From Fluviicola sp. XM-24bin1 (GTDB lineage Bacteria; Bacteroidota; Bacteroidia; Flavobacteriales_D; Crocinitomicaceae), in assembly GCA_003149635.1 (NCBI GenBank), contig QCWI01000009.1, positions 124,001 to 188,000 of the forward strand: a stretch of 64,000 nucleotides of DNA, written 5' to 3'. A program made the position numbers and the translations under genes. The notes under the pieces were generated by a model. That model saw only the letters and a program-made list of their open reading frames with translations, ran no database searches and was not told the origin of the DNA. Positions 36,651 through 45,366 of this stretch are shown here, in pieces (the first letter of the stretch is position 1; each line of letters starts with the position of its first letter).

Positions 36651-37073
36651 ATGTTGAAAGCCTTGGTTTTTCTGTTCTTCATGGTTGCAATTCTGCTCAG
36701 CTGCAAAGTGAGTCAAGAAACACTTGATTATCACGAAGACATTAAAATGCGTTTGAGAGAATACGAAAACGACGCTTTCTTTCAAGAGAATTATTCAGAC
36801 ACCGTTCTGACAGATTATCTCGTTCTGAGTTACGACGATTATCTCAAGAAGTACGAATTGAAGCACAGCCAAATGGAAATTGTTGCAGCGGCAAATGAAG
36901 CATCTATTTCTATTCTCAAGGCGGCACGAGCGATTGACCGCTTGAACCAACTAGCTGATTCTGCGCAAACCATTCGTAGATTGGATACCAGCAGGATGAA
37001 CCTACATTCGTTCGACCGTTTTAAATCCTTAAAATTTGTCCCGCCAACAGATAGTTTGGATACATTGAGGTAA
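36651..37073 (+). CDS. Small lipoprotein of unknown function
   Basis: 140 residues. Lipoprotein signal with hydrophobic residues 3-16 and LLSCKVS as lipobox (Cys18). The mature part is helical and charged, with several Tyr-Asp pairs (SYDDYLKKYELKHSQME) and a C-terminal PTDSLDTLR. No family recognised. A strong -7 element sits directly before the ATG, supporting expression. Confidence 0.65.
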   Translation: MLKALVFLFFMVAILLSCKVSQETLDYHEDIKMRLREYENDAFFQENYSDTVLTDYLVLSYDDYLKKYELKHSQMEIVAAANEASISILKAARAIDRLNQLADSAQTIRRLDTSRMNLHSFDRFKSLKFVPPTDSLDTLR

Positions 37074-37080
37074 GGTGGGC

Positions 37081-37162
37081 TCAAAGCAGAAAGAGAAAAG
37101 CCAAAGGACGATTTTCATTCCATAATAGAGGCTTTTGCTTTCTACTTTCAGCTTTCTACCAA
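37081..37162. repeat. Purine/pyrimidine inverted repeat patch
   Basis: Purine-rich AAAGCAGAAAGAGAAAAGCC (37084-37103) faces pyrimidine-rich GGCTTTTGCTTTCTACTTTC (37130-37149) in inverted orientation. It lies just upstream of the 5'-truncated acetyltransferase and may mark the rearrangement. Confidence 0.45.
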
Positions 37163-37212
37163 TATCTTTTTTAACTCTTCACTGTAAAGTAACTTCAAAC
37201 AAGTTAACCTAA

Positions 37213-37572
37213 GATTTGGAAAAATGTGGTTTTGGACGTTGGGTCGTAGTTCATAAGCAAGACGATTGTATTATCGGCTTTACCGGAATGAAATTCTTAC
37301 AAGACATAGATGTTGTCGATTTGGGCTATCGATTTGCTCAGAAATATTGGCGTAAAGGTATTGCCACAGAAGCTTGCACCGCGGCATTAAAATTTGGATT
37401 TCAAGAATTGGAACTGGAAACGATTCATGCGTATATCCTTCCTGCGAACATCGGATCACAGAAAGTACTGGAGAAATTAGGCTTTTCGTTCGTTCGAGAG
37501 TTTTATGAAGATGGGGAGCTGGAACATGAGTATGCGTTAACGTCTACTAATTATCAAAATCAACTATCATGA
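37213..37572 (+). pseudogene. 5'-truncated GNAT (RimJ/RimL-type) acetyltransferase
   Basis: 118 codons with a perfect GNAT core (YRFAQKYWRKGIATEACTAA, then NIGSQKVLEKLGFSFVREF) but starting at GFGRWVVVHKQDD, which in full-length members lies about 50-60 residues in. In-frame stop just upstream, and no ATG: only TTG is available. The first strands of the fold are missing, so it is probably inactive. It overlaps the next gene by 4 bp (ATGA). Confidence 0.65.
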
Positions 37573-37889
37573 CGCCCAAAGAATCCTACTTGGAAATTGG
37601 TACTAACATGGCTGAAAAACATGGATCCTCCTTGGGCAAAATGTTTGGTAAAGAATCTCTCGTTTATCAAACCAAGGCCTTTCCAGCTTTTCATAACGAA
37701 CGAATGATTTTTCGCTTGGGCGCTGAAGAAATTACTTTAGTAAAAGGTAAATATGAGGGCAGCGAGAATTGGGATCCTTCAGGAAAAGGAAGACCGATGA
37801 AAGATTGGTTGGCGGTACCGCATGAATACAATAGTGATTGGGCATCATTGGCCGAACAAGCGCTGGAACGATTGAAGAAGATGCTTTGA
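37569..37889 (+). CDS. Small protein, TfoX-N-terminal-like
   Basis: 106 residues without signal peptide. The sequence (GKMFGKESLVYQTKAFPAFH, LVKGKYEGSENWDPSGKGRP, MKDWLAVPHEY) resembles the TfoX N-terminal/YjbR-like small domain, with its Met-Phe-Gly motif and terminal helix. Start ATG overlaps the acetyltransferase stop, so translation may be coupled. Function unknown. Confidence 0.6.
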   Translation: MTPKESYLEIGTNMAEKHGSSLGKMFGKESLVYQTKAFPAFHNERMIFRLGAEEITLVKGKYEGSENWDPSGKGRPMKDWLAVPHEYNSDWASLAEQALERLKKML

Positions 37890-37976
37890 AGGTGTCGATT
37901 GAATTAGCCAACCTCCCTCCCATCCCACCAACTTCAAACCTCCTTTTTTCGTACTTTTAAGTGGAATTTGTGAAGT

Positions 37977-39557
37977 ATGAAAGAGGCGTTATTTGGATTA
38001 GTTTGTTTGATTTCCACGACGATGTGGAGTCAAGGTTTAAATGGAGAGTTAGGGTACAACGACGATTATTCCCAGAATGCAAAAGGAATTGTCGCGTTCG
38101 ATGACTTTTCCATATTCATAAAAGAACAGACGGAATCCGCGAGCTTTTTCACCTCTTCTTCCCTCATTAAAATCGACACACTCGGAAACGAAATCTGGGA
38201 AATTCCCATCACCCCGCAAGCCGCAGAAGTTGTATTAATTACCGAAATGATTCCAGCCGAGACCGGCGGATTGTATGTGCTCGGTTATGCACGACCTACT
38301 TGCGATGTGTCCGGAGGGTGTTTCTGGTTTCTAATTAAAGTTGATCCGAATGGCACGATCGAATGGTCAAAATCCTGGTCGGATGCCGTTTGTTTCGGGA
38401 CAGAAGTCAGTGGTTTGAGTCTAACACAGAACAACGAGATTTTGATTCACTATAACGATCCGTTGGATTCGTACATCTTCACCATAAGCACTCAAGGGGT
38501 TGATTTGGATAACATCCAGACTACCGCCAACGGTTTTCAAGGTATGGATCATCTCTCAGGATATCACTCGGTGGCCTACAAACAATTTTCGTTGTTCGGT
38601 TTTGACGGAAACGGAAATCAAACGGCTTCACGAACTTTTTCATCCTTCATTTCAGATGCTGTAGTTTGGAACGATTCACTTTTCATTACAACGACGGATA
38701 GCCTCTTCATTCTGGACAATTCGTTTCAGGATATCTCAGCTGAAGAAATTACCGGGTACACGGATTTTCGTCAACTGAAAGTTCGTAACGGAGATATTCG
38801 TTGTATCAGTACTTCAAGCAATGACGTCACACTTTTCTATTTGAATCGAGATCTTCAAATTGCAGATAGCGAAACAATCAACGTCGCAGAAATGCAAGAC
38901 CAACCCATTGATTATTCCGACGATCATTTAGCAATTGCATCCGATTTCGCGCTTTCGGAATACTTCGCCATTCGTCATTTGGATTTCTCATTGAACGATC
39001 CCCAGAATGTTGCGGTCAATCGAACGGATATCGGAATCGCAGACATCCAAATCACGCAGTCTTCTGTAACACCGAACCCTAATTTCAATGCCGTATTTCA
39101 AGTGGAAATTGGTGCAGACGTACTCCTCAAAAATTACGGCAACAATACCTTGCAAAGTTGTCGAATGAACCACTACATCTCCCCTGCATTGGCTTGCGGT
39201 CTGATTTATTATGGAGAAGAGTTTTTCAACTTGAATTTAGCACCTGGAGATTCTGTGTGGGTATCACTTGGAGTCATTCACACCAATGAACGCAGCTTCC
39301 CAACAGACTCGTTGAATCAAGAAATTTGCATCTATACGAGTTACCCGAATTCAGTGACCGATTTGAATGAATCTAACGATCGTCTTTGCACTACCGTGAC
39401 CATGGGGACTGCCAATGTGTCTGAACTTTCTACTGCTGAAAAAGAGGTCGTTAAAATCGTTGATTTATTAGGACGAGAAGTCAATTATACCACCAACGAA
39501 TGGGTTATTTTAATCTATAGCGATGGGAGTACTGAGAAAATTTTTCGAATGGAATAG
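37977..39557 (+). CDS. Secreted protein with degenerate T9SS tail
   Basis: 526 residues: signal peptide (about 1-19, ending MWSQG), then beta-propeller-like repeats (SLIKIDTLGNEIWEIPI; FLIKVDPNGTIEWSKSW), a CARDB-like section around 360-470 (ADVLLKNYGNN, LAPGDSVWVSLGV) and a short tail (VKIVDLLGREVNYTTNEW, then VILIYSDGSTEKIFRME) typical of the last strands of a T9SS sorting domain, missing the usual first PNP motif. Probably an exported surface protein; function unknown. Confidence 0.75.
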   Translation: MKEALFGLVCLISTTMWSQGLNGELGYNDDYSQNAKGIVAFDDFSIFIKEQTESASFFTSSSLIKIDTLGNEIWEIPITPQAAEVVLITEMIPAETGGLYVLGYARPTCDVSGGCFWFLIKVDPNGTIEWSKSWSDAVCFGTEVSGLSLTQNNEILIHYNDPLDSYIFTISTQGVDLDNIQTTANGFQGMDHLSGYHSVAYKQFSLFGFDGNGNQTASRTFSSFISDAVVWNDSLFITTTDSLFILDNSFQDISAEEITGYTDFRQLKVRNGDIRCISTSSNDVTLFYLNRDLQIADSETINVAEMQDQPIDYSDDHLAIASDFALSEYFAIRHLDFSLNDPQNVAVNRTDIGIADIQITQSSVTPNPNFNAVFQVEIGADVLLKNYGNNTLQSCRMNHYISPALACGLIYYGEEFFNLNLAPGDSVWVSLGVIHTNERSFPTDSLNQEICIYTSYPNSVTDLNESNDRLCTTVTMGTANVSELSTAEKEVVKIVDLLGREVNYTTNEWVILIYSDGSTEKIFRME

Positions 39558-39558
39558 T

Positions 39559-40218
39559 TTACCATTCCAGCACCTCCAAGCGGTTTCGGTGCAATGCAAT
39601 GCGCCCTTCTCGTTCGAGACTTTTCAAAATCCTAGATATCACCACACGAGAGGTATGAAGATCACTTGCAATTTCACGATGCGTCACATTCAATTCTGCA
39701 TTCGAATTCACCATCATTTTATCCTTCAAATACTTGTACACGCGCTCGTGCATGTTCATGAAGGCAAGACTATCGATCGATTCCAATAATTCGGACAAAC
39801 GCGCCGAGTAACTATCAAAAACGAAACTACGCCAATCGGTGAATTCTTGAATCCAATCGGACATTTTATCCAATGGGATCATGATGATTTTGCTATCGCG
39901 TTCGGCAACGGTTCGCACCTTACTTTTACGATCTCCCATGCAACAAGACATCGTCATTGCACACGTATCTCCAGTCTCCAAAAAGTAAAGCAACAACTCA
40001 TCTCCCTCTTCATCTTCCCGAAGTACTTTGATGGCTCCATCCAATAAAACTGGCATGAATTGCATGGTGTCTCCGAGATCCATAATGATGTCCCCTTCGG
40101 CCACTTCGATTAACTTTCCATTCTCACGAATCGCTGCGATGAGTTCTTTTGTAAATAAGAAACTAAAACGTTCGTTTAGCGCATTTTCATAGGCCTCATT
40201 CCAATCTACATTCTTCAT
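39559..40218 (-). CDS. Crp/Fnr-family transcriptional regulator
   Basis: 219 residues: cyclic-nucleotide-binding-like beta-roll (EGDIIMDLGDTMQFMPVLLDG), dimerisation helix and C-terminal helix-turn-helix (VTHREIASDLHTSRVVISRILKSLEREG). The cluster CAMTMSCCM (about 88-96) gives three cysteines in the sensor domain; such cysteines occur in several Bacteroidota Crp/Fnr proteins, but an Fe-S cluster is not shown. Start overlaps the aroA stop by 4 bp, so it is co-transcribed with aroA. Confidence 0.88.
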   Translation of the reverse strand: MKNVDWNEAYENALNERFSFLFTKELIAAIRENGKLIEVAEGDIIMDLGDTMQFMPVLLDGAIKVLREDEEGDELLLYFLETGDTCAMTMSCCMGDRKSKVRTVAERDSKIIMIPLDKMSDWIQEFTDWRSFVFDSYSARLSELLESIDSLAFMNMHERVYKYLKDKMMVNSNAELNVTHREIASDLHTSRVVISRILKSLEREGRIALHRNRLEVLEW

Positions 40219-41480
40219 ACTTCTAATGTTGCAATCGCCGCGAGATCCTCGAAAAATGCAGGATAACTTTTATTTACAGCGTTTGGATTCGTAATCTCTA
40301 TTTCGGCATCGGTTTGAGTGGCTAAAATGGCGCCCATCATTGCGATTCGGTGATCGTTATTTGAATCGATAGTTCCGGCTTGAACTTGCCCTCCGGTAAC
40401 ACGCATGACATCTCCGTCCAATTCCACTTCAATTCCCAACTTTTTCATTTCAGATTGAATGGTCAAACCCCGATTGCTTTCCTTCGATGCCAATCTTGAA
40501 ACCCCAATAAAAGTGGAGGTTCCCTCACATCCAGCGGCCAATGCAGCCAAAGGAGGAAATAAATCCGGGCAATGTGTTGCATCGAATTCAAAAGCTTTCT
40601 TTTCTCCTTCTTTAACATGAAGTACATCCTCTTTCCATTCTACGGAAGCACCTGCCAACCGTACCGCATCCACGATTGCTTTATCCGCTTGTGCCGACTT
40701 TGGATTTAAACCGGTTAATGCTATCTCTCCTGAAAGCGCCGAGCCAACGACATGAAAAGAAGCACCGCTCCAATCGCCCTCAACTGTATAGGCAAGACTT
40801 TCATTCTTTGAATCAAAATCTGACGTATAGGCCGGGATCCGAAAAGTTTGAAAATCTTCATGCGTCACTTTTACTCCGAAGGAATCCAAAATATCAAGCG
40901 TCATCTGCACGTACGGAATGCTCTTGAGATTTTGTACATGAATGGTGCTATCATCCGGTAGAAATGATAACGCGATTAGTAATCCCGTGAGGAGTTGCGA
41001 ACTTTCCGATCCGTCGATTTCAATAGTACCTGATTGAATCTTTCCGGTAATATTCAAAGGCAGTTTTCCGTCGTTTGAATCAACTCTCGCCCCTAATTTC
41101 TCCAACGCATCAATCACCATATCCATCGGGCGCATTAGTATTGATCCCTCCCCTTCAATGGTCACCTGTTCGAATAAACTTGCTGAAATCGGGCTAAACA
41201 TGCGTGTACTCAATCCGGACTCTCCACAATTTATAGCAACACTATCTCCTTGATTATTACCAGAAGTCAGGTTGAGAATATTTCCAATAATTGCCGTTTT
41301 AGCCCCTAAATTTTCAGCAATGGATCGTGCCGCGATAGCATCGTTGCCCGGGGTAAATCCAGTAATTTCCACGTCTTTTTTGTAGAGCAGACCAATGGCA
41401 ATTGCTCTTTGCAAATAACTCTTGGAATAAGGAACCTGCAGCGATCCCTGATACGAAAATGGAAGTATGAATTGTGTCAT
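40215..41480 (-). CDS. aroA: 3-phosphoshikimate 1-carboxyvinyltransferase (EPSP synthase)
   Basis: 421 residues. Shikimate-pathway enzyme adding enolpyruvyl from PEP to shikimate-3-phosphate. Recognisable blocks: PYSKSYLQRAIAIGLLY (the S3P lysine, with PYSKS instead of the usual GSKS), NCGESGLSTRMFSPI (usually NAGTAxR), GSESSQLLTGLLIAL, DATHCPDLFPPLAALA and NDHRIAMMGAI. The divergence at the first two blocks is typical of a Bacteroidota subtype. It overlaps the downstream Crp/Fnr gene by 4 bp. Confidence 0.93.
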   Translation of the reverse strand: MTQFILPFSYQGSLQVPYSKSYLQRAIAIGLLYKKDVEITGFTPGNDAIAARSIAENLGAKTAIIGNILNLTSGNNQGDSVAINCGESGLSTRMFSPISASLFEQVTIEGEGSILMRPMDMVIDALEKLGARVDSNDGKLPLNITGKIQSGTIEIDGSESSQLLTGLLIALSFLPDDSTIHVQNLKSIPYVQMTLDILDSFGVKVTHEDFQTFRIPAYTSDFDSKNESLAYTVEGDWSGASFHVVGSALSGEIALTGLNPKSAQADKAIVDAVRLAGASVEWKEDVLHVKEGEKKAFEFDATHCPDLFPPLAALAAGCEGTSTFIGVSRLASKESNRGLTIQSEMKKLGIEVELDGDVMRVTGGQVQAGTIDSNNDHRIAMMGAILATQTDAEIEITNPNAVNKSYPAFFEDLAAIATLEV

Positions 41481-41571
41481 AATGCTACGCTATTACGAAA
41501 ATACTAGGAAATGGTGAACCTAGAGGCAAAGAACATAATTGTTTACCTTGCGAACCATTACAAATCAAGAA

Positions 41572-41910
41572 ATGATCCAGATTCTCATTCTCATATTTAT
41601 CGGCCGTTGGTTGTATCAACTTGCGAAAAAGTTCAAGAAACCGAATTCATGGCTTTATGGATTGCTTGCCGTAGTTACCTATTTTGTTAGCTCTTTCATT
41701 TTTGGTGCAATCATAGCGCTCATATTATTAGCCCTCGGACACGATCTATATTTCACCCAAGGGGAAGAACTTTTGCTTTCGTTAGCGGGAATTCCAGCCG
41801 GATTTGGAGGAGTGGCTTTGCTTCATTATTTGCTCAAACGCAAATGGAAGAGAGAAGATACGAGCGACCGTGGTTTATTGGATGATACCATTGAAGAACT
41901 AAGTGAATGA
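41572..41910 (+). CDS. Small membrane protein, first of a tandem pair
   Basis: 112 residues from ATG 41572 (an open frame extends upstream only to a TTG). Plan: short helix, basic LAKKFKKPNSWLYGLL, two further hydrophobic helices (about 30-52 and 68-90), and a charged C-terminus. The next gene shares the same plan and motif, so they are duplicates. Function unknown. Confidence 0.65.
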   Translation: MIQILILIFIGRWLYQLAKKFKKPNSWLYGLLAVVTYFVSSFIFGAIIALILLALGHDLYFTQGEELLLSLAGIPAGFGGVALLHYLLKRKWKREDTSDRGLLDDTIEELSE

Positions 41911-41979
41911 TATACTCTGTTTAATATTATTATCGTTGCGTTCTAGTTGAAATGACTGCCTTTCATTCAACACGCAACA

Positions 41980-42285
41980 ATGATCGATCTACTTATTCTT
42001 GCTTTCGTTGCCAAATGGTTTTTTGATCTCGCCAAAAAATTTAAAAAACCGCGCAAATGGATATACATACTACTAGGCGTAGCTACGTATATTCTTGTGG
42101 GATATGCCTCCGTTATTACATTGCTTTTTTTCACCATGGGTGGAAACGTATACACTGGTTACGGATTAGCATTACTTCCATCTTTGCTTGCAATTCCTTT
42201 TGGAATTCTAGGCATTTGGATACTGTACGTTTTGCTAGAACGCAGCTGGTCGAGAGAAATAGAAAAAGAAGAGATCAAATTTTAA
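41980..42285 (+). CDS. Small membrane protein, second of a tandem pair
   Basis: 101 residues. LAKKFKKPRKWIYILLGVAT matches the same segment of the upstream gene, and both have three hydrophobic segments and end in a charged tail. A tandem duplication 70 bp apart. Function unknown. Confidence 0.65.
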   Translation: MIDLLILAFVAKWFFDLAKKFKKPRKWIYILLGVATYILVGYASVITLLFFTMGGNVYTGYGLALLPSLLAIPFGILGIWILYVLLERSWSREIEKEEIKF

Positions 42286-42382
42286 TCGGATTAATTATTG
42301 TTATCACCCTGGCAGTTGTAGCGATCATCGCATGGAAACTCTAGCTTCTCACTTCTCACCTCTGACTTTTCACTACTTCCCT

Positions 42383-43255
42383 TCACTCAAACAACCCCGA
42401 ACTCAAATACCGATCTCCGCGATCACAAACAATAAAAACAATCACCCCAGATTCAATTCTCTGCGCCAAATCTTGTGCAACGATATAAGCACCTCCACTA
42501 CTCATTCCCGCGAGAATTCCTTCCTTTAACGCTAAATTTCGTGCACCAGTAACGGCATCTTCACGACTTAAATCGGCCACTTGATCTACAAGCTCTGGAT
42601 CGTAAATTGCCGGACGCATTTCTTCACTCCACCTACGAATTCCGGGAATCTGCGAGCCATCTTTCGGTTGCATTCCGATAACTTCCACCCTTTCATTTTG
42701 CGATTTCAAATACTTCGAAGTCCCTGTAATGGTTCCCGTCGTTCCCATAGCTGAAACGAAATGAGTAACCTCCCCATTGGTATCCCTCCAAATCTCAGGC
42801 CCGGTCGTTTTAAAATGCTCCTTCCAATTGTCGGAATTATCGAACTGATTCAAGATTACATATCCATATTTTTCAGCACGCTCAATCGCTACGGAACGTG
42901 AATATTCAATGGTACGTTCAGCAGGCGTTAAAACAAGTTCAGCACCGTACGCTCGCATTGTTTGCTTTCGTTCCTCAGTGGCGCTATCCGGCATCACGAG
43001 GATGATTTTCACCTCAAGAATCCGCGCCACCATCGCTAAGGCAATCCCAGTGTTGCCACTTGTGGCTTCAATCAAGGTATCGCCGCGTTTTAATTCACCG
43101 CGTTCCATCGCGGATTGAATCATGTTGAAAGCAGCACGATCTTTTACGCTTCCTCCGGGATTGTTTCCTTCCAGCTTGCCGTAAATCTTCACTTTCGGAT
43201 TTGGGGAATTCACCTCGACAAGCGGCGTATTTCCAATTATTTCAGTCAGTTTCAT
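42383..43255 (-). CDS. cysM: Cysteine synthase (O-acetylserine sulfhydrylase B type)
   Basis: 290 residues, PLP fold type II. PLP lysine in NPGGSVKDRAAFNMI; substrate loop EATSGNTGIALAM; phosphate-binding GTTGTITGTS; C-terminal CDRGDRYLSSGLF, all CysK/CysM. The EGNNPGGSVKDRA block and short length fit CysM best. It makes cysteine from O-acetylserine and sulfide (or thiosulfate). Last gene of the sulfur cluster, overlapping cysE by 4 bp. Confidence 0.93.
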   Translation of the reverse strand: MKLTEIIGNTPLVEVNSPNPKVKIYGKLEGNNPGGSVKDRAAFNMIQSAMERGELKRGDTLIEATSGNTGIALAMVARILEVKIILVMPDSATEERKQTMRAYGAELVLTPAERTIEYSRSVAIERAEKYGYVILNQFDNSDNWKEHFKTTGPEIWRDTNGEVTHFVSAMGTTGTITGTSKYLKSQNERVEVIGMQPKDGSQIPGIRRWSEEMRPAIYDPELVDQVADLSREDAVTGARNLALKEGILAGMSSGGAYIVAQDLAQRIESGVIVFIVCDRGDRYLSSGLFE

Positions 43256-43998
43256 GCGTAAACAGTGCTTTCAATGGACGGCTTGTAAAACACTTTCGAT
43301 TGTGCAGGAACGCTTTCCGTCAACCAAACATTTCCGCCAATTATAGAGCCTTTGCCAATGGTCGTCTCTCCACCTAAAATAGTCGCTTGAGCGTACAGAA
43401 CGACATCATCTTCAATGGTGGGATGGCGTTTGTCGTTATGCGCCACTGAACGAGGACTCAAACCACCCAAAGTCACTCCTTGGTACAACTTTACGCGATC
43501 ACCAATTACGGAAGTTTCGCCAATTACGACTCCTGTTCCGTGATCGATGAAAAATGCCCGGCCTATAGTCGCTCCTGGGTGAATATCGATCCCTGTTTGT
43601 GCGTGCGCATGCTCGGTTATAATTCGTGGAATGAGCGGTACGTTTAAATCGTAGAGTAGATGCGCAATTCGATATGCTGCAATGGCGTAAAAGCCCGGAT
43701 AGGTTAGTACAATTTCTGTCGCACTGGTCGCTGCTGGATCGCCTTTCAAAATGGCTTCAATGTCCTCGTCCAACTTCTCTTTTACCAATGGAATTTGATC
43801 CAGAAAAGTGCGAACCAACACTCTGTTATCGGCCTTCTCGGAAGGAACGAGATTATTATTTAAAATCCGCAGCCAATCGGCATACTGCGATTCTACATTA
43901 AAGGAGGGTTCTTCAATCAATCCCAATCGGATAGGATACAATTCATCCAGCAAACTGTCGAAAAGCGCTGCCGGTATTTTGTGGAATAAAGTGTTCAT
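43252..43998 (-). CDS. cysE: Serine O-acetyltransferase
   Basis: 248 residues from ATG 43998. An N-terminal helical region is followed by the hexapeptide beta-helix with HPGATIGRAFFIDHGTGVVI, GETSVIGDRVKLYQGVTLGG and the catalytic histidines (in GIDIHPGA and FFIDHGTG). It makes O-acetylserine for CysM; the genes overlap by 4 bp. A longer frame would start inside the upstream siroheme gene. The C-terminus ends YKPSIESTVYA rather than the E. coli-type Ile tail. Confidence 0.92.
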   Translation of the reverse strand: MNTLFHKIPAALFDSLLDELYPIRLGLIEEPSFNVESQYADWLRILNNNLVPSEKADNRVLVRTFLDQIPLVKEKLDEDIEAILKGDPAATSATEIVLTYPGFYAIAAYRIAHLLYDLNVPLIPRIITEHAHAQTGIDIHPGATIGRAFFIDHGTGVVIGETSVIGDRVKLYQGVTLGGLSPRSVAHNDKRHPTIEDDVVLYAQATILGGETTIGKGSIIGGNVWLTESVPAQSKVFYKPSIESTVYA

Positions 43999-43999
43999 T

Positions 44000-44584
44000 T
44001 TAATTTGTTTTTTCAGGATCATTCAGCAATCCCGCAGTTAATTCATTCAATGCGTTGACTTTTCCTTCAAAGTCAAGTTCCAGTGTCTTGCGATAGTCGT
44101 TTAAGTTGTCCAGCAAATCATCGATTTCCTCGGGTAACACTTGTTCAAAAAGCTGTCGCAATCGTTTCGCCGCGGTAGGTGATTTCCCATTGGTTGAAAT
44201 GGCTACCTTCAAATTCCCCTTGGTCACGATACCTCCCAAATAGAAATCACAATACTCTGGATTATCGGCTACATTGACCAGTAAATTTCTAGATCGACAT
44301 TCGCGGTAAATGGAGATATTCAACTTCGGATTATCGGTAGCAACAATCACCAACGATTTCTGATTTAAATCGGAAAATTCGAAGGGACGTTGAATGAGTT
44401 GAACCATGTGTTTCTTGGCCAACTGCAGTACTTCCTCATGGAAATACGTTGCGACCACCAGAACATTAGCATTCGGACTTGACTTCAGCATGAAATGCAG
44501 TTTCTCGGCTCCGACATTTCCTCCTCCGACAATCAAAATCGGTAAGTCATGCACCTTCAGGAAGATGGGATACAACTCATTCAT
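44000..44584 (-). CDS. Precorrin-2 dehydrogenase / sirohydrochlorin ferrochelatase
   Basis: 194 residues, the N-terminal half of CysG/Met8p: Rossmann motif ILIVGGGNVGAEKLHFML, then VIVATDNPKLN and NVADNPEYCDFYLGGIVTKG and KVAISTNGKSPTAAKRLRQ. It converts precorrin-2 to sirohydrochlorin and inserts iron, giving the siroheme used by sulfite reductase. Overlaps the methyltransferase gene by 4 bp. Confidence 0.92.
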   Translation of the reverse strand: MNELYPIFLKVHDLPILIVGGGNVGAEKLHFMLKSSPNANVLVVATYFHEEVLQLAKKHMVQLIQRPFEFSDLNQKSLVIVATDNPKLNISIYRECRSRNLLVNVADNPEYCDFYLGGIVTKGNLKVAISTNGKSPTAAKRLRQLFEQVLPEEIDDLLDNLNDYRKTLELDFEGKVNALNELTAGLLNDPEKTN

Positions 44585-45366
44585 AACGCTTCTTTTTTGA
44601 TGTAATGTTGATGTACCTCCTCGTAGATTCCTTTCAATTTCAGACTGTGTTTTATCACTTCTCCTATTACGATGATCGCCGGATTGTCTAAGCCTTCTCG
44701 ATCCACGACCGAAACAATGGAATCAATGGTTCCAATGCCAATGCGCCTGTTTTTACGGAAGCCATTTTGAATGATCGCAACAGGGATTTGTCCTTTCCCT
44801 TCCGCTTGAAACGACGTGACAATTTCCGGCAATTTGGACATCCCCATGAGAATCACAACGGTGGCCCTACTTTGCGCAGCAAGATGTACGTCGTTCGATA
44901 AAGTGCGATTGGCAGTTGTCCCAGTTATCACCCAAAAACTTTCGGAAATCCCGCGATGTGTAAGCGAAACTCCCAACTCCTGCGGTACAGAAGTCGCCGA
45001 TGAAACACCAGGAACCACATCAATGTCGATACCGAAAGACGCGATGTGCGCCATCTCCTCACCACCGCGTCCGAAGACAAACGGATCTCCCCCCTTCAGG
45101 CGCACAACGTGTCCTTGCGATAACGCTTTTTCTACAATTAGCGCATTGATTTCTTCCTGTTCCAAACGTTTGTAACCACGACGTTTCCCAACGAAAATGT
45201 GTTCTGCGTGAGAAGCAAATTCCAACACTTCGCGATCTACCAATGCATCGTATAAAACGACATCGGCATCCTGAAGCGCATTGGCTCCTCTAATCGTCAA
45301 CAGATCAGCAGCCCCGGGGCCGGCTCCCACCAAGGTTAATTTTGGATTATTATGCAATAGTTTCAT
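44581..45366 (-). CDS. Uroporphyrinogen-III C-methyltransferase
   Basis: 261 residues. SUMT family motifs: LVGAGPGAADLLTIRGA (about 12-28), LYDALVD, RLKGGDPFVFGRGGEE, VVPGVSSATSVPQELGVSLT and THRG. Supplies precorrin-2 for siroheme. It overlaps the reductase gene by 17 bp. Confidence 0.93.
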   Translation of the reverse strand: MKLLHNNPKLTLVGAGPGAADLLTIRGANALQDADVVLYDALVDREVLEFASHAEHIFVGKRRGYKRLEQEEINALIVEKALSQGHVVRLKGGDPFVFGRGGEEMAHIASFGIDIDVVPGVSSATSVPQELGVSLTHRGISESFWVITGTTANRTLSNDVHLAAQSRATVVILMGMSKLPEIVTSFQAEGKGQIPVAIIQNGFRKNRRIGIGTIDSIVSVVDREGLDNPAIIVIGEVIKHSLKLKGIYEEVHQHYIKKEAL

